Assembly (NCBI GenBank): GCA_013001485.1
Contig: JABDMN010000061.1
Location: forward strand, 1-13,925
From: Acidimicrobiia bacterium
Lineage (GTDB): Bacteria; Actinomycetota; Acidimicrobiia; Spongiisociales; UBA5794
DNA: 13,925 nucleotides
Direction of reading: 5' to 3'
Under the pieces are notes generated by a model that ran no database searches, was not told where the DNA came from, and worked only from the letters and a program-made list of their open reading frames with translations. Below are positions 6,907-13,925 of this stretch, piece by piece (position 1 is the first letter of the stretch; every line of letters starts with the position of its first letter). The translations under genes were made by a program, and so were the position numbers.

Positions 6907-6920
6907 CTTGAAAACTCAAG
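6907..6920. promoter_or_regulatory. Short inverted repeat CTTGA-N4-TCAAG, possible operator
   Basis: The AT-rich palindrome CTTGAAAACTCAAG stands out against GC-rich surroundings between the polyprenyl synthase and clpC genes. The right part, ACTCAAG, equals one half of the HspR-binding HAIR element, but the left half is not at the HAIR spacing, so I do not call it HAIR. A regulator acting on one or both divergent genes is possible. Confidence 0.35.
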
Positions 6921-6984
6921 GAATCGTCTCGATGCGCCGACGGTTGTGTCTAGCCGAGCGTCCGGGATTGGTCACACCCGGGGC

Positions 6985-6990
6985 TATAGT
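6985..6990 (+). promoter_or_regulatory. Probable -10 hexamer (TATAGT) of clpC
   Basis: TATAGT is the best -10 match in this region and lies 52 bases before the clpC GTG, giving a leader of about 45 nt. Upstream at 6964-6969 is GGGATT, 15 bases away, and at 6968-6973 TTGGTC, 11 bases away; neither is at standard -35 spacing. An alternative sigma factor or an activator-dependent promoter is possible. I see no convincing ClgR-type box. Confidence 0.5.
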
Positions 6991-6996
6991 CTGAGA

Positions 6997-7019
6997 GGCG
7001 CAGGGATATCCCCGGCGCC
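6997..7019 (+). other. Possible stem-loop in the clpC leader
   Basis: GGCGC at 6997-7001 can pair with GCGCC at 7015-7019. Inside them GGG and CCC flank an ATAT loop, giving an interrupted hairpin between the predicted transcription start and the ribosome-binding region. It might affect clpC translation, especially with temperature, but it is short and may be incidental. Confidence 0.25.
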
Positions 7020-7042
7020 ATTCGTTTAGGGGTGAAGAAGAC

Positions 7043-9541
7043 GTGTTTGAGAGATTCACCGACAGAGCCAGGCGGGTCGTTGTTCTCGCCCAAGAGGAGG
7101 CCCGGCTCCTCAACCACAGCTACATCGGCACCGAGCACATCCTCCTCGGCTTGATCCACGAGGGCGAGGGCGTTGCTGCCCGCAGCCTCGAATCGATGGG
7201 AATCAGCCTCGAATCGGTGCGCTCCCAGGTCGTTGAGATCATCGGCCAGGGCTCCCAGGCTCCTTCCGGGCACATTCCGTTCACACCGCGAGCCAAGAAG
7301 GTCCTCGAGCTGTCTTTGCGTGAAGCGCTTCAGCTCGGCCACAACTACATCGGCACCGAGCACATCCTCCTCGGCCTCATCCGCGAGGGCGAAGGAGTGG
7401 CAGCTCAAGTCCTGCAGAAACTCGGGGCCGAGCTCCACAAGGTTCGCCAGACGGTCATTCAGCTGCTCTCGGGTGTTCAGGGCGAGGAGGGCGAGCGTGG
7501 CGAGGCCGCAACGGCCAGCTCCGGCAGGGGCGAGGGCGCTCCCGGCGGCTCTACCGTCCTCGACCAGTTCGGCCGCAACCTCACCCAGCTCGCTCGTGAG
7601 CGCAAGCTCGACCCGGTCATCGGACGTCACACCGAGATCGAGCGGGTCATGCAGGTCCTCTCCCGCCGCACCAAGAACAACCCCGTCCTCATCGGTGAGC
7701 CCGGTGTCGGCAAGACCGCAATTGTCGAAGGCCTTGCCCAGGCCATCGTCTCGGGAGATGTTCCCGAGACTCTCGAGAACAAGTACCTCTATACGCTGGA
7801 CCTCGGCGCCCTGGTAGCCGGGTCTCGCTACCGCGGTGACTTCGAGGAACGCCTCAAGAAGGTGCTGAAGGAGATCAAGACCCGCGGCGACATCATCATG
7901 TTCATCGATGAGATCCACACGCTCGTCGGGGCCGGTGCGGCCGAGGGAGCCATCGACGCAGCCAGCATCCTCAAGCCGATGCTGGCTCGCGGCGAGCTGC
8001 AGACCATTGGTGCCACCACGCTCGAGGAGTACCGCAAGTATCTGGAGAAGGATTCCGCCCTCGAGCGGCGCTTCCAGCCGATCCAGGTCAACGAGCCCAC
8101 GGTGGCCGACACCATCAAGATCCTCGATGGGTTGAAGGACCGCTACGAAGAGCATCACCGTGTGAGCTTCACCGAGCAGGCCCTCGTCAACGCAGCAAAC
8201 CTCGCCGACCGCTACATCGCCGACCGTTTCCTGCCGGACAAGGCCATCGACCTCATCGACGAGGCGGGCAGCCGGATGCGGTTGCGCCGCAAGGAGCTCC
8301 CGCCGGAGCTGCGCGAGATCGAGGACAAGCTCGTCCAGGTGCGCACCGACAAGCGGGATGCCGTCTCGGCCCAGCAGTTCGAGAGGGCTGCCCAGCTGCG
8401 TGACCAGGAGCGGACGCTCATCGGCGACCGTACCGAGAAGGAAGGCGAGGCAGATCTCTCCGCGGCCGATGTCGCCCGCGTCATCGACGAGGAAGAGATT
8501 GCCGAGGTGCTCGCCCAGTGGACCGGGATCCCGGTGCAGTCACTGACTGAAGAGGAGACCACGAAGCTGCTGCGGATGGAGGATGAGCTCCATAAGCGCA
8601 TCATCGGCCAGGAGGACGCCATCGGCGCCGTCTCTCGCTCAATCCGCCGCACCCGCGCCGGCCTCAGCGACCCGAAGCGCCCGGCAGGTTCGTTCATCTT
8701 CCTCGGCCCGTCCGGCGTTGGAAAGACCGAGACCGCCAAAGCGCTCGCCGAGTTCCTGTTTGGTGACGAGAACGCCCTCATCCAGATCGACATGTCGGAG
8801 TACATGGAGAAGCACGCCGTCTCCCGTCTGGTCGGCTCGCCCCCTGGGTACGTCGGGTACGACGAGGGCGGGCAGCTCACCGAAGCAGTGCGGCGCAAGC
8901 CGTTCTCAGTAGTCCTCTTCGACGAGATCGAGAAGGGTCACCAGGACGTGTTCAACATCCTCCTGCAGATCCTCGAGGACGGCCGTCTCACCGACTCGCA
9001 AGGGCGCACGGTCGACTTCAAGAACACCGTGATCATCATGACTTCCAACCTCGGCACCAAGGAGCTTCAAAAGAAGGCGATCGGGTTCGCCCTGGACGAA
9101 GAAGCGGTGAACTACGAGAAGATGAAGGAGAGGGTCTTCGAGGCGCTCAAGCAGCACTTCCGGCCCGAGTTCTTGAATCGTGTCGACGAGAACATCGTGT
9201 TCCACGAGCTCACGCTCGATGAGGTGAAGGCCATCGTCGACCTCATGCTGGCCAGGGTCCGCGAGCAGCTGGAGTCCCAGGCACTCGACCTGGTGCTGTC
9301 CGAGCCTGCCAAGGAGCTTCTGGCAACCAAGGGGTACGACCCGCAGCTCGGTGCTCGTCCGCTGCGTCGGGCCATCCAGCGCATGCTTGAGGATCCGTTG
9401 TCGGAGAAGGTTCTCTACGGTGAGTTCGCGGCAGGGTCGACCGTGCTGGTCGATATCGATGGCGAGGATGCCGAGTCCTTGACGTTCTCGGAGGTTGCGA
9501 CGCCTGATTCTCCTGCTGTGGAGATGGCCGACAAGGGCTGA
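7043..9541 (+). CDS. clpC: ATP-dependent Clp protease ATP-binding subunit ClpC
   Basis: ClpC is an Hsp100/AAA+ unfoldase that threads substrates into ClpP in the cytoplasm for regulated proteolysis and stress survival. The 832-residue protein has two N-terminal Clp repeats (about 1-70 and 78-145), each containing [12 protein letters not shown]. The first AAA+ module has Walker A GEPGVGKT at 218-225 and Walker B with Asp289-Glu290. A UVR-type middle domain lies around 417-460. The second AAA+ module has Walker A GPSGVGKT at 555-562 and Walker B Asp627-Glu628. The ClpP-docking loop IGF is at 680-682, so it should work with ClpP rather than as a lone disaggregase. The GTG start is supported by the canonical N-terminus [16 protein letters not shown], although only a weak purine-rich site (GAAGAAG) precedes it. 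No adaptor or ClpP gene is in the window. Confidence 0.98.
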   Translation: MFERFTDRARRVVVLAQEEARLLNHSYIGTEHILLGLIHEGEGVAARSLESMGISLESVRSQVVEIIGQGSQAPSGHIPFTPRAKKVLELSLREALQLGHNYIGTEHILLGLIREGEGVAAQVLQKLGAELHKVRQTVIQLLSGVQGEEGERGEAATASSGRGEGAPGGSTVLDQFGRNLTQLARERKLDPVIGRHTEIERVMQVLSRRTKNNPVLIGEPGVGKTAIVEGLAQAIVSGDVPETLENKYLYTLDLGALVAGSRYRGDFEERLKKVLKEIKTRGDIIMFIDEIHTLVGAGAAEGAIDAASILKPMLARGELQTIGATTLEEYRKYLEKDSALERRFQPIQVNEPTVADTIKILDGLKDRYEEHHRVSFTEQALVNAANLADRYIADRFLPDKAIDLIDEAGSRMRLRRKELPPELREIEDKLVQVRTDKRDAVSAQQFERAAQLRDQERTLIGDRTEKEGEADLSAADVARVIDEEEIAEVLAQWTGIPVQSLTEEETTKLLRMEDELHKRIIGQEDAIGAVSRSIRRTRAGLSDPKRPAGSFIFLGPSGVGKTETAKALAEFLFGDENALIQIDMSEYMEKHAVSRLVGSPPGYVGYDEGGQLTEAVRRKPFSVVLFDEIEKGHQDVFNILLQILEDGRLTDSQGRTVDFKNTVIIMTSNLGTKELQKKAIGFALDEEAVNYEKMKERVFEALKQHFRPEFLNRVDENIVFHELTLDEVKAIVDLMLARVREQLESQALDLVLSEPAKELLATKGYDPQLGARPLRRAIQRMLEDPLSEKVLYGEFAAGSTVLVDIDGEDAESLTFSEVATPDSPAVEMADKG
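7120..7375 (+). repeat. Perfect 31-bp direct repeat within the two ClpC N-terminal repeats
   Basis: Bases 7120-7150 and 7345-7375 are identical over 31 bp, beginning CTACATCGGCACCGAGCAC. They encode [10 protein letters not shown] in each Clp N repeat. They are 225 bp (75 codons) apart, so recombination between them would delete one repeat in frame. Every synonymous position is the same, which may reflect strong codon bias or gene conversion. Confidence 0.8.
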
Positions 9542-9555
9542 AGGCCCCTCGCCTA

Positions 9556-9586
9556 GGGACGTCTGCGCCCGACTTGGCCCCGTCCC
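9556..9586 (+). terminator. Weak inverted repeat after clpC
   Basis: GGGACG at 9556-9561 can pair with CGTCCC at 9581-9586 across a 19-base loop, 15 bases after the clpC stop. There is no T tract and the loop is long, so this is at best a weak terminator or mRNA 3'-end structure. Confidence 0.2.
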
Positions 9587-9611
9587 TGACCGCTAGAGTT
9601 CCCTGCGGTCA
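9587..9611 (+). promoter_or_regulatory. Inverted repeat enclosing a -10-like hexamer upstream of the BMP lipoprotein gene
   Basis: TGACCGC at 9587-9593 and GCGGTCA at 9605-9611 form a perfect 7-bp inverted repeat with an 11-base centre. The centre contains TAGAGT (9594-9599), a TANNNT -10 candidate 49 bases before the ATG. A repressor dimer bound here would cover the promoter, so this could be an operator controlling the importer. Alternatively it is the clpC terminator hairpin; it lacks a T tract. A second CTAG lies just after it. No good -35 is seen. Confidence 0.4.
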
Positions 9612-9648
9612 CTAGACCACTCCCCAGCAATTCGGAGGAAGGGAACCC

Positions 9649-10812
9649 ATGTCGATTTTCAAGAGGCGCTTTGGCGTCCTCGGACTGTTGTTGGCGTTGT
9701 CCCTGGTTGCGGCGGCTTGCGCCGATGACGAACCAGCGGATACGACAACGACCACCCAGGCGGCAACCACAACAACGGCTGCAGCGACGACGACGGCGGC
9801 GACGACCACTACAACGTTGCCACCGGCGCCAGCCGGCCGTGAGATCAAGGCCTGCCAGGTGTCTGACACCGGCGGCATCGATGACAAGAGCTTCAACGAG
9901 ACGGCATGGGTCGGTGCCCAGGCTGCCGAAGCCGAGTTGGAGGGTGTGACCGAGGTCAAGTTCCTCGAGTCGCAGCAGACTGCTGACTTCCGGCCCAACA
10001 TCGATTCGTTCATCTCGGAAGGGTGCGACCTGATCGTCACCGTGGGCTTCCTGCTCGCCGATGACACGGCGTCAGCCGCGGCTGACAACCCGGATCAGCG
10101 GTTCGCCATCATCGACTACCCGAGCTTCATCCCGCCGTTCACGGCCGATGACGGTACGGGTGGCGAGAACGTTCGTGGGTTGAACTTCAACACCGACGAG
10201 GCCGCGTTCCTCGCCGGATACCTGGCAGCCGGTGCGACCCAGACGGGCATCATCGGTACCTTCGGGGGAATCAACATTCCGCCAGTGACCATCTTCATGG
10301 ACGGTCTCGTCCGTGGCGTCGACTACTACAACGCCGAGAACGGGACGAGCGTGCAGGTGCTGGGTTGGGACCCGGAGACGGCCGAGGGCTTGTTCACCGG
10401 CAACTTCGAGTCCACTGAGGACGGGCGCTCCTTTGGCGTCAGCCTCATGGACCAGGGAGCTGACATCATCCTCCCCGTCGCCGGCCCGGTCGGCCTCGGC
10501 ACGGCAGCTGCGGCAGCCGAGCGTGACGGCATCTGGATCATCGGTGTCGACTCCGAATGGACCGATTCGGCTCCGGAGTTCGCTGACATCATCCTGACTT
10601 CGATCCGCAAGCGGATGGACAACGCGGTGTTCGCCACAATCTCGAACGTGCTTGTCCTGGACTCGCTCGGCAACGAGTACTTCGGCACCCTCGCCAACGA
10701 CGGCGTCGGGCTCGGCGTCATCAACAGCGCCATCCCGCAGGCCTTGCTCGACGAGGTGGACGGGGTCCGCACAGGCATCATCAATGGCCTGATCAGCGTC
10801 ACAGGCGGCTGA
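9649..10812 (+). CDS. BMP-family substrate-binding lipoprotein of a nucleoside-type ABC importer
   Basis: This 387-residue protein captures a small solute outside the membrane and delivers it to the permease encoded downstream. It has a signal peptide with KRR and a hydrophobic core, a lipobox AAAC with lipidated Cys24, and a Thr/Ala-rich linker at 32-56. The BMP (basic membrane protein/PnrA-like) domain begins near residue 64, with DTGGIDDKSFN at 73-83. Asp301 in GVDSEW and Lys321 in SIRKRMD correspond by position to residues that contact ribose in the family. BMP proteins studied elsewhere bind purine nucleosides or related compounds, and some bind riboflavin, so a nucleoside is likely but the exact ligand is not readable. 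GGAGGAAGG before the ATG is a strong ribosome-binding site. A hairpin follows the stop, separating it from the transporter genes and probably allowing higher expression. Confidence 0.93.
   Translation: MSIFKRRFGVLGLLLALSLVAAACADDEPADTTTTTQAATTTTAAATTTAATTTTTLPPAPAGREIKACQVSDTGGIDDKSFNETAWVGAQAAEAELEGVTEVKFLESQQTADFRPNIDSFISEGCDLIVTVGFLLADDTASAAADNPDQRFAIIDYPSFIPPFTADDGTGGENVRGLNFNTDEAAFLAGYLAAGATQTGIIGTFGGINIPPVTIFMDGLVRGVDYYNAENGTSVQVLGWDPETAEGLFTGNFESTEDGRSFGVSLMDQGADIILPVAGPVGLGTAAAAAERDGIWIIGVDSEWTDSAPEFADIILTSIRKRMDNAVFATISNVLVLDSLGNEYFGTLANDGVGLGVINSAIPQALLDEVDGVRTGIINGLISVTGG
9742..9816 (+). repeat. ACN/GCN low-complexity tract encoding the Thr/Ala linker
   Basis: This tract of threonine and alanine codons encodes the linker between the lipid anchor and the binding domain (residues 32-56). 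The codons are mixed rather than a uniform repeat unit, so simple slippage is less likely than in a homogeneous microsatellite. Such Thr-rich linkers are frequent O-mannosylation sites in actinobacteria. The reverse-strand lipoprotein has a similar Thr/Ser linker. Confidence 0.7.
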
Positions 10813-10839
10813 TCGGGACCACGACAACTCGAACCGATC

Positions 10840-10863
10840 GGAGCCCCTCCTCGGAGGGGCTCC
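10840..10863 (+). terminator. Strong hairpin after the BMP lipoprotein gene
   Basis: GGAGCCCCTCC at 10840-10850 and GGAGGGGCTCC at 10853-10863 are perfect inverted complements over 11 bp, effectively a 10-bp stem with a CTCG tetraloop, 27 bases after the stop. No T tract follows, as is common for actinobacterial terminators. A weaker inverted repeat, GATCGG 10811-10816 with CCGATC 10834-10839, precedes it and overlaps the stop codon. The structure may partly terminate or stabilise the upstream mRNA. Confidence 0.75.
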
Positions 10864-10903
10864 GGCGCGTCTGGGGGCCCGGAAGCCGGTAGGGCGATGT
10901 CGC

Positions 10904-10909
10904 TAGGCT
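10904..10909 (+). promoter_or_regulatory. Possible -10 hexamer (TAGGCT) for the transporter ATPase-permease genes
   Basis: TAGGCT fits TANNNT, lies 41 bases after the hairpin and 39 bases before the GTG start of the ATPase gene. It could give the ATPase and permeases their own transcript after termination behind the binding-protein gene. No recognisable -35 is at the right spacing. Confidence 0.35.
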
Positions 10910-10948
10910 GCGGCGGCTGCCCTGGCGGTACGAGGAGGAGGACACCGG

Positions 10949-12457
10949 GTGGAACTCGAGCTGCGCGGTATCACCAAACGCTTCCCCGGGGTGCTTGCCA
11001 ACGACTCCGTCGACCTGACTGTCCGGGAGGGCGAGATCCTCGGTCTCCTCGGTGAGAACGGTGCAGGCAAGACCACGCTGATGAACATCCTCTATGGCCT
11101 CTACTCGGCCACCGAGGGTGAGATCCTCGTTGACGGTGCGGAGCAAGCCTTCTCGGGTCCGGGTGACGCCATCGCAGCGGGCATCGGGATGGTCCACCAG
11201 CACTTCATGCTCGTTCCCGTCTTCACGGTCACCGAGAACGTGGTGCTCGGCGTCGAACCGACGCTGGCGGGAGGTGTGCTCGACCTCAAGAAGGCTCGCG
11301 CCGACGTTGAGCGGATCTCGGCTCAATACGGTCTCGAGGTTCCACCCGACGCCTACATCGAGGATCTTCCCGTCGGGACCCAGCAGCGAGTCGAGATCAT
11401 CAAGGTGCTGTTCCGCGACGCCCGGTTCCTCATCTTCGATGAGCCAACCGCGGTGCTGACACCGCAGGAAGTCGAGGACTTCTTCGGCATCATCCGCGCC
11501 CTCAAAGACGACGGCAAGGGCATCGTGTTCATCACGCACAAGCTCGGCGAGGTCCTCGGGATCGCCGATCGGATCAACGTGTTGCGCCGCGGAAAGATCG
11601 TCGGTGAGGCGATCCCCGGTGAGATCTCGGAAGCGCAGCTCGCCGAGATGATGGTTGGCCGGCCCGTCGACCTCGTCGTTGCCAAGCCACCTGCGCAGCC
11701 AAAGGAGCCAGTGCTCCAGGTCGAGGACCTCGTCGTCCTCGACGACTTTGGGAATCCGGTCCTCCATGATGTGAGCCTCGAGGTGCGCGGGGGCGAAATC
11801 GTCGGCGTCGCCGGTGTTCAGGGCAACGGGCAGTCCGAGCTGGTCGAGGCCCTGACGGGCTTGACCCGCGGCGTTTCAGGGACCATCACGATCCTGGGCG
11901 AAGACGTGAGCAAGGCCACTCCACGGCAGATCCACGACATCGGCGTTGCTCATGTCCCTGAGGATCGCCAGCGCAGCGGCCTCGTCCTTCCGTTCACAAT
12001 CGCAGAGAACATGGTTCTCAACTCGTATCACGAGGAGCCGTACTCCAAGGGCATCGCGATGAACTGGGAGGCAACCGCCGAGATGTCGACGACTCTGGTC
12101 GAGGACTATGACGTGCGTACCCCGTCCATCGACGTGCCGGTGTCGAACCTCTCGGGTGGCAACCAGCAGAAGGTGATCGTTGCTCGCGAGTTCGGCCACG
12201 ACGTCAAGCTCGTCGTCGCCTCTCAGCCGACTCGCGGCCTCGACGTCGGTTCGATCGAGTACATCCACGAACGCATCGTCCAGGAGCGCGACGCCGGGTC
12301 GGCCATCCTCATCGTGTCGACCGAGCTGGATGAGATCCTCGCCCTCTCCGATCGGATCCTGGTGATGTACCGGGGTCGGATCGTCGCCGAGGTGACACCG
12401 GAGGAAACCAGCGCGACCGATCTCGGTCTGTACATGGCAGGAGGGAAGCCGTCGTGA
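10949..12457 (+). CDS. ABC transporter ATP-binding protein with two fused ATPase domains (NupO/YufO type)
   Basis: This 502-residue subunit powers import through the two permeases encoded downstream, on the cytoplasmic face. It contains two fused nucleotide-binding domains. Domain 1 has Walker A GENGAGKT at 35-42, Q-loop Gln84, Walker B LIFDEP at 161-166 and switch His197, but its signature is PVGTQQ rather than LSGGQ. Domain 2 has the full signature LSGGNQQ at 401-407. Its Walker A is degenerate (GVQGNGQS at 289-296, no lysine), and its Walker B has SQP instead of DEP at 425-427. This asymmetry is typical of the sugar/nucleoside double-ATPase family and implies one main catalytic site. AGGAGGAGG at 10933-10941 supports the GTG start. 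The stop overlaps the permease start (GTGA). The neighbouring BMP lipoprotein points to nucleoside-type cargo. Confidence 0.95.
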   Translation: MELELRGITKRFPGVLANDSVDLTVREGEILGLLGENGAGKTTLMNILYGLYSATEGEILVDGAEQAFSGPGDAIAAGIGMVHQHFMLVPVFTVTENVVLGVEPTLAGGVLDLKKARADVERISAQYGLEVPPDAYIEDLPVGTQQRVEIIKVLFRDARFLIFDEPTAVLTPQEVEDFFGIIRALKDDGKGIVFITHKLGEVLGIADRINVLRRGKIVGEAIPGEISEAQLAEMMVGRPVDLVVAKPPAQPKEPVLQVEDLVVLDDFGNPVLHDVSLEVRGGEIVGVAGVQGNGQSELVEALTGLTRGVSGTITILGEDVSKATPRQIHDIGVAHVPEDRQRSGLVLPFTIAENMVLNSYHEEPYSKGIAMNWEATAEMSTTLVEDYDVRTPSIDVPVSNLSGGNQQKVIVAREFGHDVKLVVASQPTRGLDVGSIEYIHERIVQERDAGSAILIVSTELDEILALSDRILVMYRGRIVAEVTPEETSATDLGLYMAGGKPS

Positions 12458-13683
12458 GCGACGAACGACCTGAGACCGAGACCCCGGAGCCGGAAGAGAA
12501 GACTGATCAGCGCAGGTTCCTCCGCGACTTGATGGGTCTCAATGTCATCGATTGGAGGACCGCGGTCCTCGTGCCGATGCTGGCGCTGCTCAGCGCTCTT
12601 GTGGTCGGTGCCGTCATCATCGCCGTGTCCGACGTCGAGTTGCTCCGGTTGTGGGGTGAGGACTTCGGCGAAGCCGCGTCCCAGACGTGGACGACGATCT
12701 GGGACGCCTACAAGGCGCTCTTCCGTGGTTCGCTGTGGGGCCTGCGCCCGATCTCCGAAACCCTGGTCTCTGCCTCACCGCTGATCCTCGCCGGTCTGTC
12801 GGTGGCTCTCGGGTTCCGCGCCGGGCTCTTCAACATCGGCGCCCAGGGTCAGATGATCCTGGGCGGAATCGTGGGAGGCATCGTCGGGTTCTCTCTCGAT
12901 CTGCCATACGTGCTGCACGTGCTGGTGGCGCTCATCTTCGCGGCCATCGCCGGTGCCATCTGGGGCGGTATTCCTGGCCTTCTGCGTGCCAAGACCGGTG
13001 CACATGAGGTCATCACCACCATCATGTTCAACCTCATCGCGGTGCCGCTTCTCGACTGGATCCTCACCTTGGAGTTCGTCCAGCGGGCGGGGCGTGACGA
13101 CCCCGTTTCGAAGACCGTGGCAGAAACGGCCCGACTGCCTCAGCTGCTGGGCTTCCTCGACCGCAACGACCTGCGGGTCCACGCAGGATTCATTCTGGCG
13201 TTGGCCGCCGCCTGGTTCGTTCATTGGCTGTTGTTCAAGTCGACGCTTGGGTATGAGTTCCGCGCCGTCGGCGCCAACCCCGACGCCGCCCGATACGGCG
13301 GCATGAACGTCGTACTCGTCTACACAGGGGTGATGGCCATCGCCGGTGCCCTGGCCGGCCTCGCCGGTGCGAACGAGATCCTCGGCATCCCCGAGTACCG
13401 GGCCGCCCCGGGATTCGTCGCCCAGATCGGCTTCGACGCGATCGCGCTTGCCCTGCTCGGGAGATCGCACCCTGCCGGTGTAGTGGCCGCCGGCGTGCTC
13501 TTCGGCGCGTTACGCGCCGGTGGACAGCAGATGCAGGCAGCCACCAACATTCCGATCGACATCATCGTCGTACTCCAGGCGTTGATCATCGTGTTCGTCG
13601 CCGCTCCGGCCCTGATCCGAGCCATCTATCGGGTCCGCACCGGTGAAGGCACCGGCCAGCTGACGAAGGGTTGGGCGTCATGA
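12454..13683 (+). CDS. ABC transporter permease, first subunit (NupP/YufP type, BPD_transp_2)
   Basis: This 409-residue integral membrane protein forms half of the import channel. An acidic cytoplasmic N-terminus of about 30 residues precedes the first membrane segment (about 37-59), and several more hydrophobic segments follow. Family signatures are GFRAGLFNIGAQGQ (Gly120-Gln133), RAKTGAHEVI at 178-187, a coupling-helix-like stretch that should contact the ATPase, and the later GANPDAARYGGMNV and GFDAIALALLG blocks. The GTG start overlaps the ATPase stop (GTGA), with AGGAGGGA just upstream. The stop overlaps the next permease gene (ATGA). Such tight coupling fits equal production of the channel subunits. 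Confidence 0.95.
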   Translation: MSDERPETETPEPEEKTDQRRFLRDLMGLNVIDWRTAVLVPMLALLSALVVGAVIIAVSDVELLRLWGEDFGEAASQTWTTIWDAYKALFRGSLWGLRPISETLVSASPLILAGLSVALGFRAGLFNIGAQGQMILGGIVGGIVGFSLDLPYVLHVLVALIFAAIAGAIWGGIPGLLRAKTGAHEVITTIMFNLIAVPLLDWILTLEFVQRAGRDDPVSKTVAETARLPQLLGFLDRNDLRVHAGFILALAAAWFVHWLLFKSTLGYEFRAVGANPDAARYGGMNVVLVYTGVMAIAGALAGLAGANEILGIPEYRAAPGFVAQIGFDAIALALLGRSHPAGVVAAGVLFGALRAGGQQMQAATNIPIDIIVVLQALIIVFVAAPALIRAIYRVRTGEGTGQLTKGWAS

Positions 13684-13925
13684 CGGCGCTGGCCGCAGCC
13701 CCGGGCGTCAAGCTGCTCACGCCGGCGCAGAAGCGTCGCGCCCGCATCATCGGCATCGTGTTGCTGATGCTGGCGGCGTTCACATTGATCGTGTTCGGGG
13801 TCGGCACAGAAGGCGACGCCACCTTCAAGTTCGTGATCCCGGGTCAGTCGCCGACCGAGATCCCCGACCTCACCGTTCCGGCCGCCGGATCGTCGATCCT
13901 GCTCGCCGGGGTGCTCGCCTTCCTC
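13680..13925 (+). CDS. ABC transporter permease, second subunit, 3'-truncated (NupQ/YufQ type)
   Basis: The frame opens with ATG at 13680, overlapping the stop of the first permease by four bases, and stays open for 82 codons to the window edge. The protein starts MTALAAAPGVKLLTPAQKRR, a basic cytoplasmic N-terminus. A hydrophobic segment (IIGIVLLMLAAFTLIVFGV) follows, then a polar extracytoplasmic stretch, then IPDLTVPAAGSSILLAGVLAFL entering the next membrane region. That last pattern fits the start of the BPD_transp_2 domain in second permeases of BMP importers. Operon order (binding protein, ATPase, permease, permease) supports this. The remainder lies beyond the window, so signature motifs of the core cannot be checked. 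Confidence 0.88.
   Translation, partial: MTALAAAPGVKLLTPAQKRRARIIGIVLLMLAAFTLIVFGVGTEGDATFKFVIPGQSPTEIPDLTVPAAGSSILLAGVLAFL

Noticed and set aside
6900..6920. Complete HAIR (HspR) element upstream of clpC
   Set aside because: Only the right half ACTCAAG is present. At the 7-bp HAIR spacing the left half matches at 3 of 7 positions, so I list only a short palindrome.
6017..6994. Plus-strand open frame (325 codons) opposite the polyprenyl synthase gene
   Set aside because: The real gene on the other strand has both aspartate-rich motifs. This frame is composition-driven with no recognisable domain, and it runs into the clpC promoter.
6900..7042. ClgR-type operator upstream of clpC
   Set aside because: Actinobacterial clpC is often ClgR-controlled, but I could not find a convincing inverted repeat of that type here.
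6950..8158. Long reverse-strand open frame (402 codons) antisense to clpC and its promoter
   Set aside because: It mirrors the third-position GC pattern of clpC, runs through the clpC promoter region, matches no family I recognise and lies opposite a fully conserved gene.
11371..12235. Degenerate ATPase motifs suggesting a damaged ABC subunit
   Set aside because: The PVGTQQ signature in domain 1 and the lysine-free Walker A with SQP in domain 2 are normal for the sugar/nucleoside double-ATPase family.
1..13925. tRNA genes, rRNA, riboswitches, CRISPR arrays or insertion sequences
   Set aside because: Gaps between genes are all under 200 bases and hold no cloverleaf, T-box, regular spaced repeats or transposase fragments that I could recognise.

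Overview
This window is a high-G+C stretch of ordinary chromosomal core genome from an actinobacterium. The layout folK, Rossmann/DUF2520 gene, panC, coaX, lysS, then clpC after a gap, matches the order known from mycobacteria (Rv3606c to Rv3596c). There are clear differences: no panD between panC and coaX, no DUF3180 membrane protein after folK, and two reverse-strand genes where mycobacteria carry lsr2. The long Thr/Ala-rich linkers behind the lipoprotein signals suggest a deep-branching class such as Acidimicrobiia. That placement is an inference from style and synteny, not a demonstrated assignment.

Region 1 (1-4501, + strand) is a cofactor and translation cluster. It starts with the 3' part of folK (folate synthesis), which carries an unusual membrane-helix tail. 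A possible promoter follows, and then four genes packed with 1-4 bp stop/start overlaps: a Rossmann-fold/DUF2520 protein, panC (pantothenate synthetase), coaX (type III pantothenate kinase) and lysS (lysyl-tRNA synthetase). If the DUF2520 protein is a ketopantoate reductase, the first three genes encode consecutive steps from ketopantoate to 4'-phosphopantothenate.

Region 2 (4503-6862, - strand) is a two-gene unit coupled by an ATGA overlap. A long-chain polyprenyl diphosphate synthase is followed by a lipoprotein with two Cys-containing septum-formation-like domains. The lipoprotein stop lies one base from the lysS stop, so the two converging units share no intergenic terminator space.

Region 3 (6863-9541) is a 180-bp divergent control region with two short palindromes and a good -10 hexamer, followed by clpC, the Hsp100 unfoldase that partners ClpP.

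Region 4 (9542-13925, + strand, cut by the window end) is a BMP-family nucleoside-type ABC importer: a substrate-binding lipoprotein, a strong hairpin, a double-ATPase subunit, a first permease, and the start of a second permease overlapping it by ATGA.

All genes look intact; only folK and the second permease are cut by the window edges. I saw no tRNA, rRNA, mobile element, CRISPR array or riboswitch. No stretch of 300 bases lacks a gene. I found no clearly novel system. The points most worth following are the DUF2520 protein in the CoA operon, the polyprenyl-synthase/lipoprotein pair, the folK membrane tail, and the inverted repeat around the predicted promoter of the importer.
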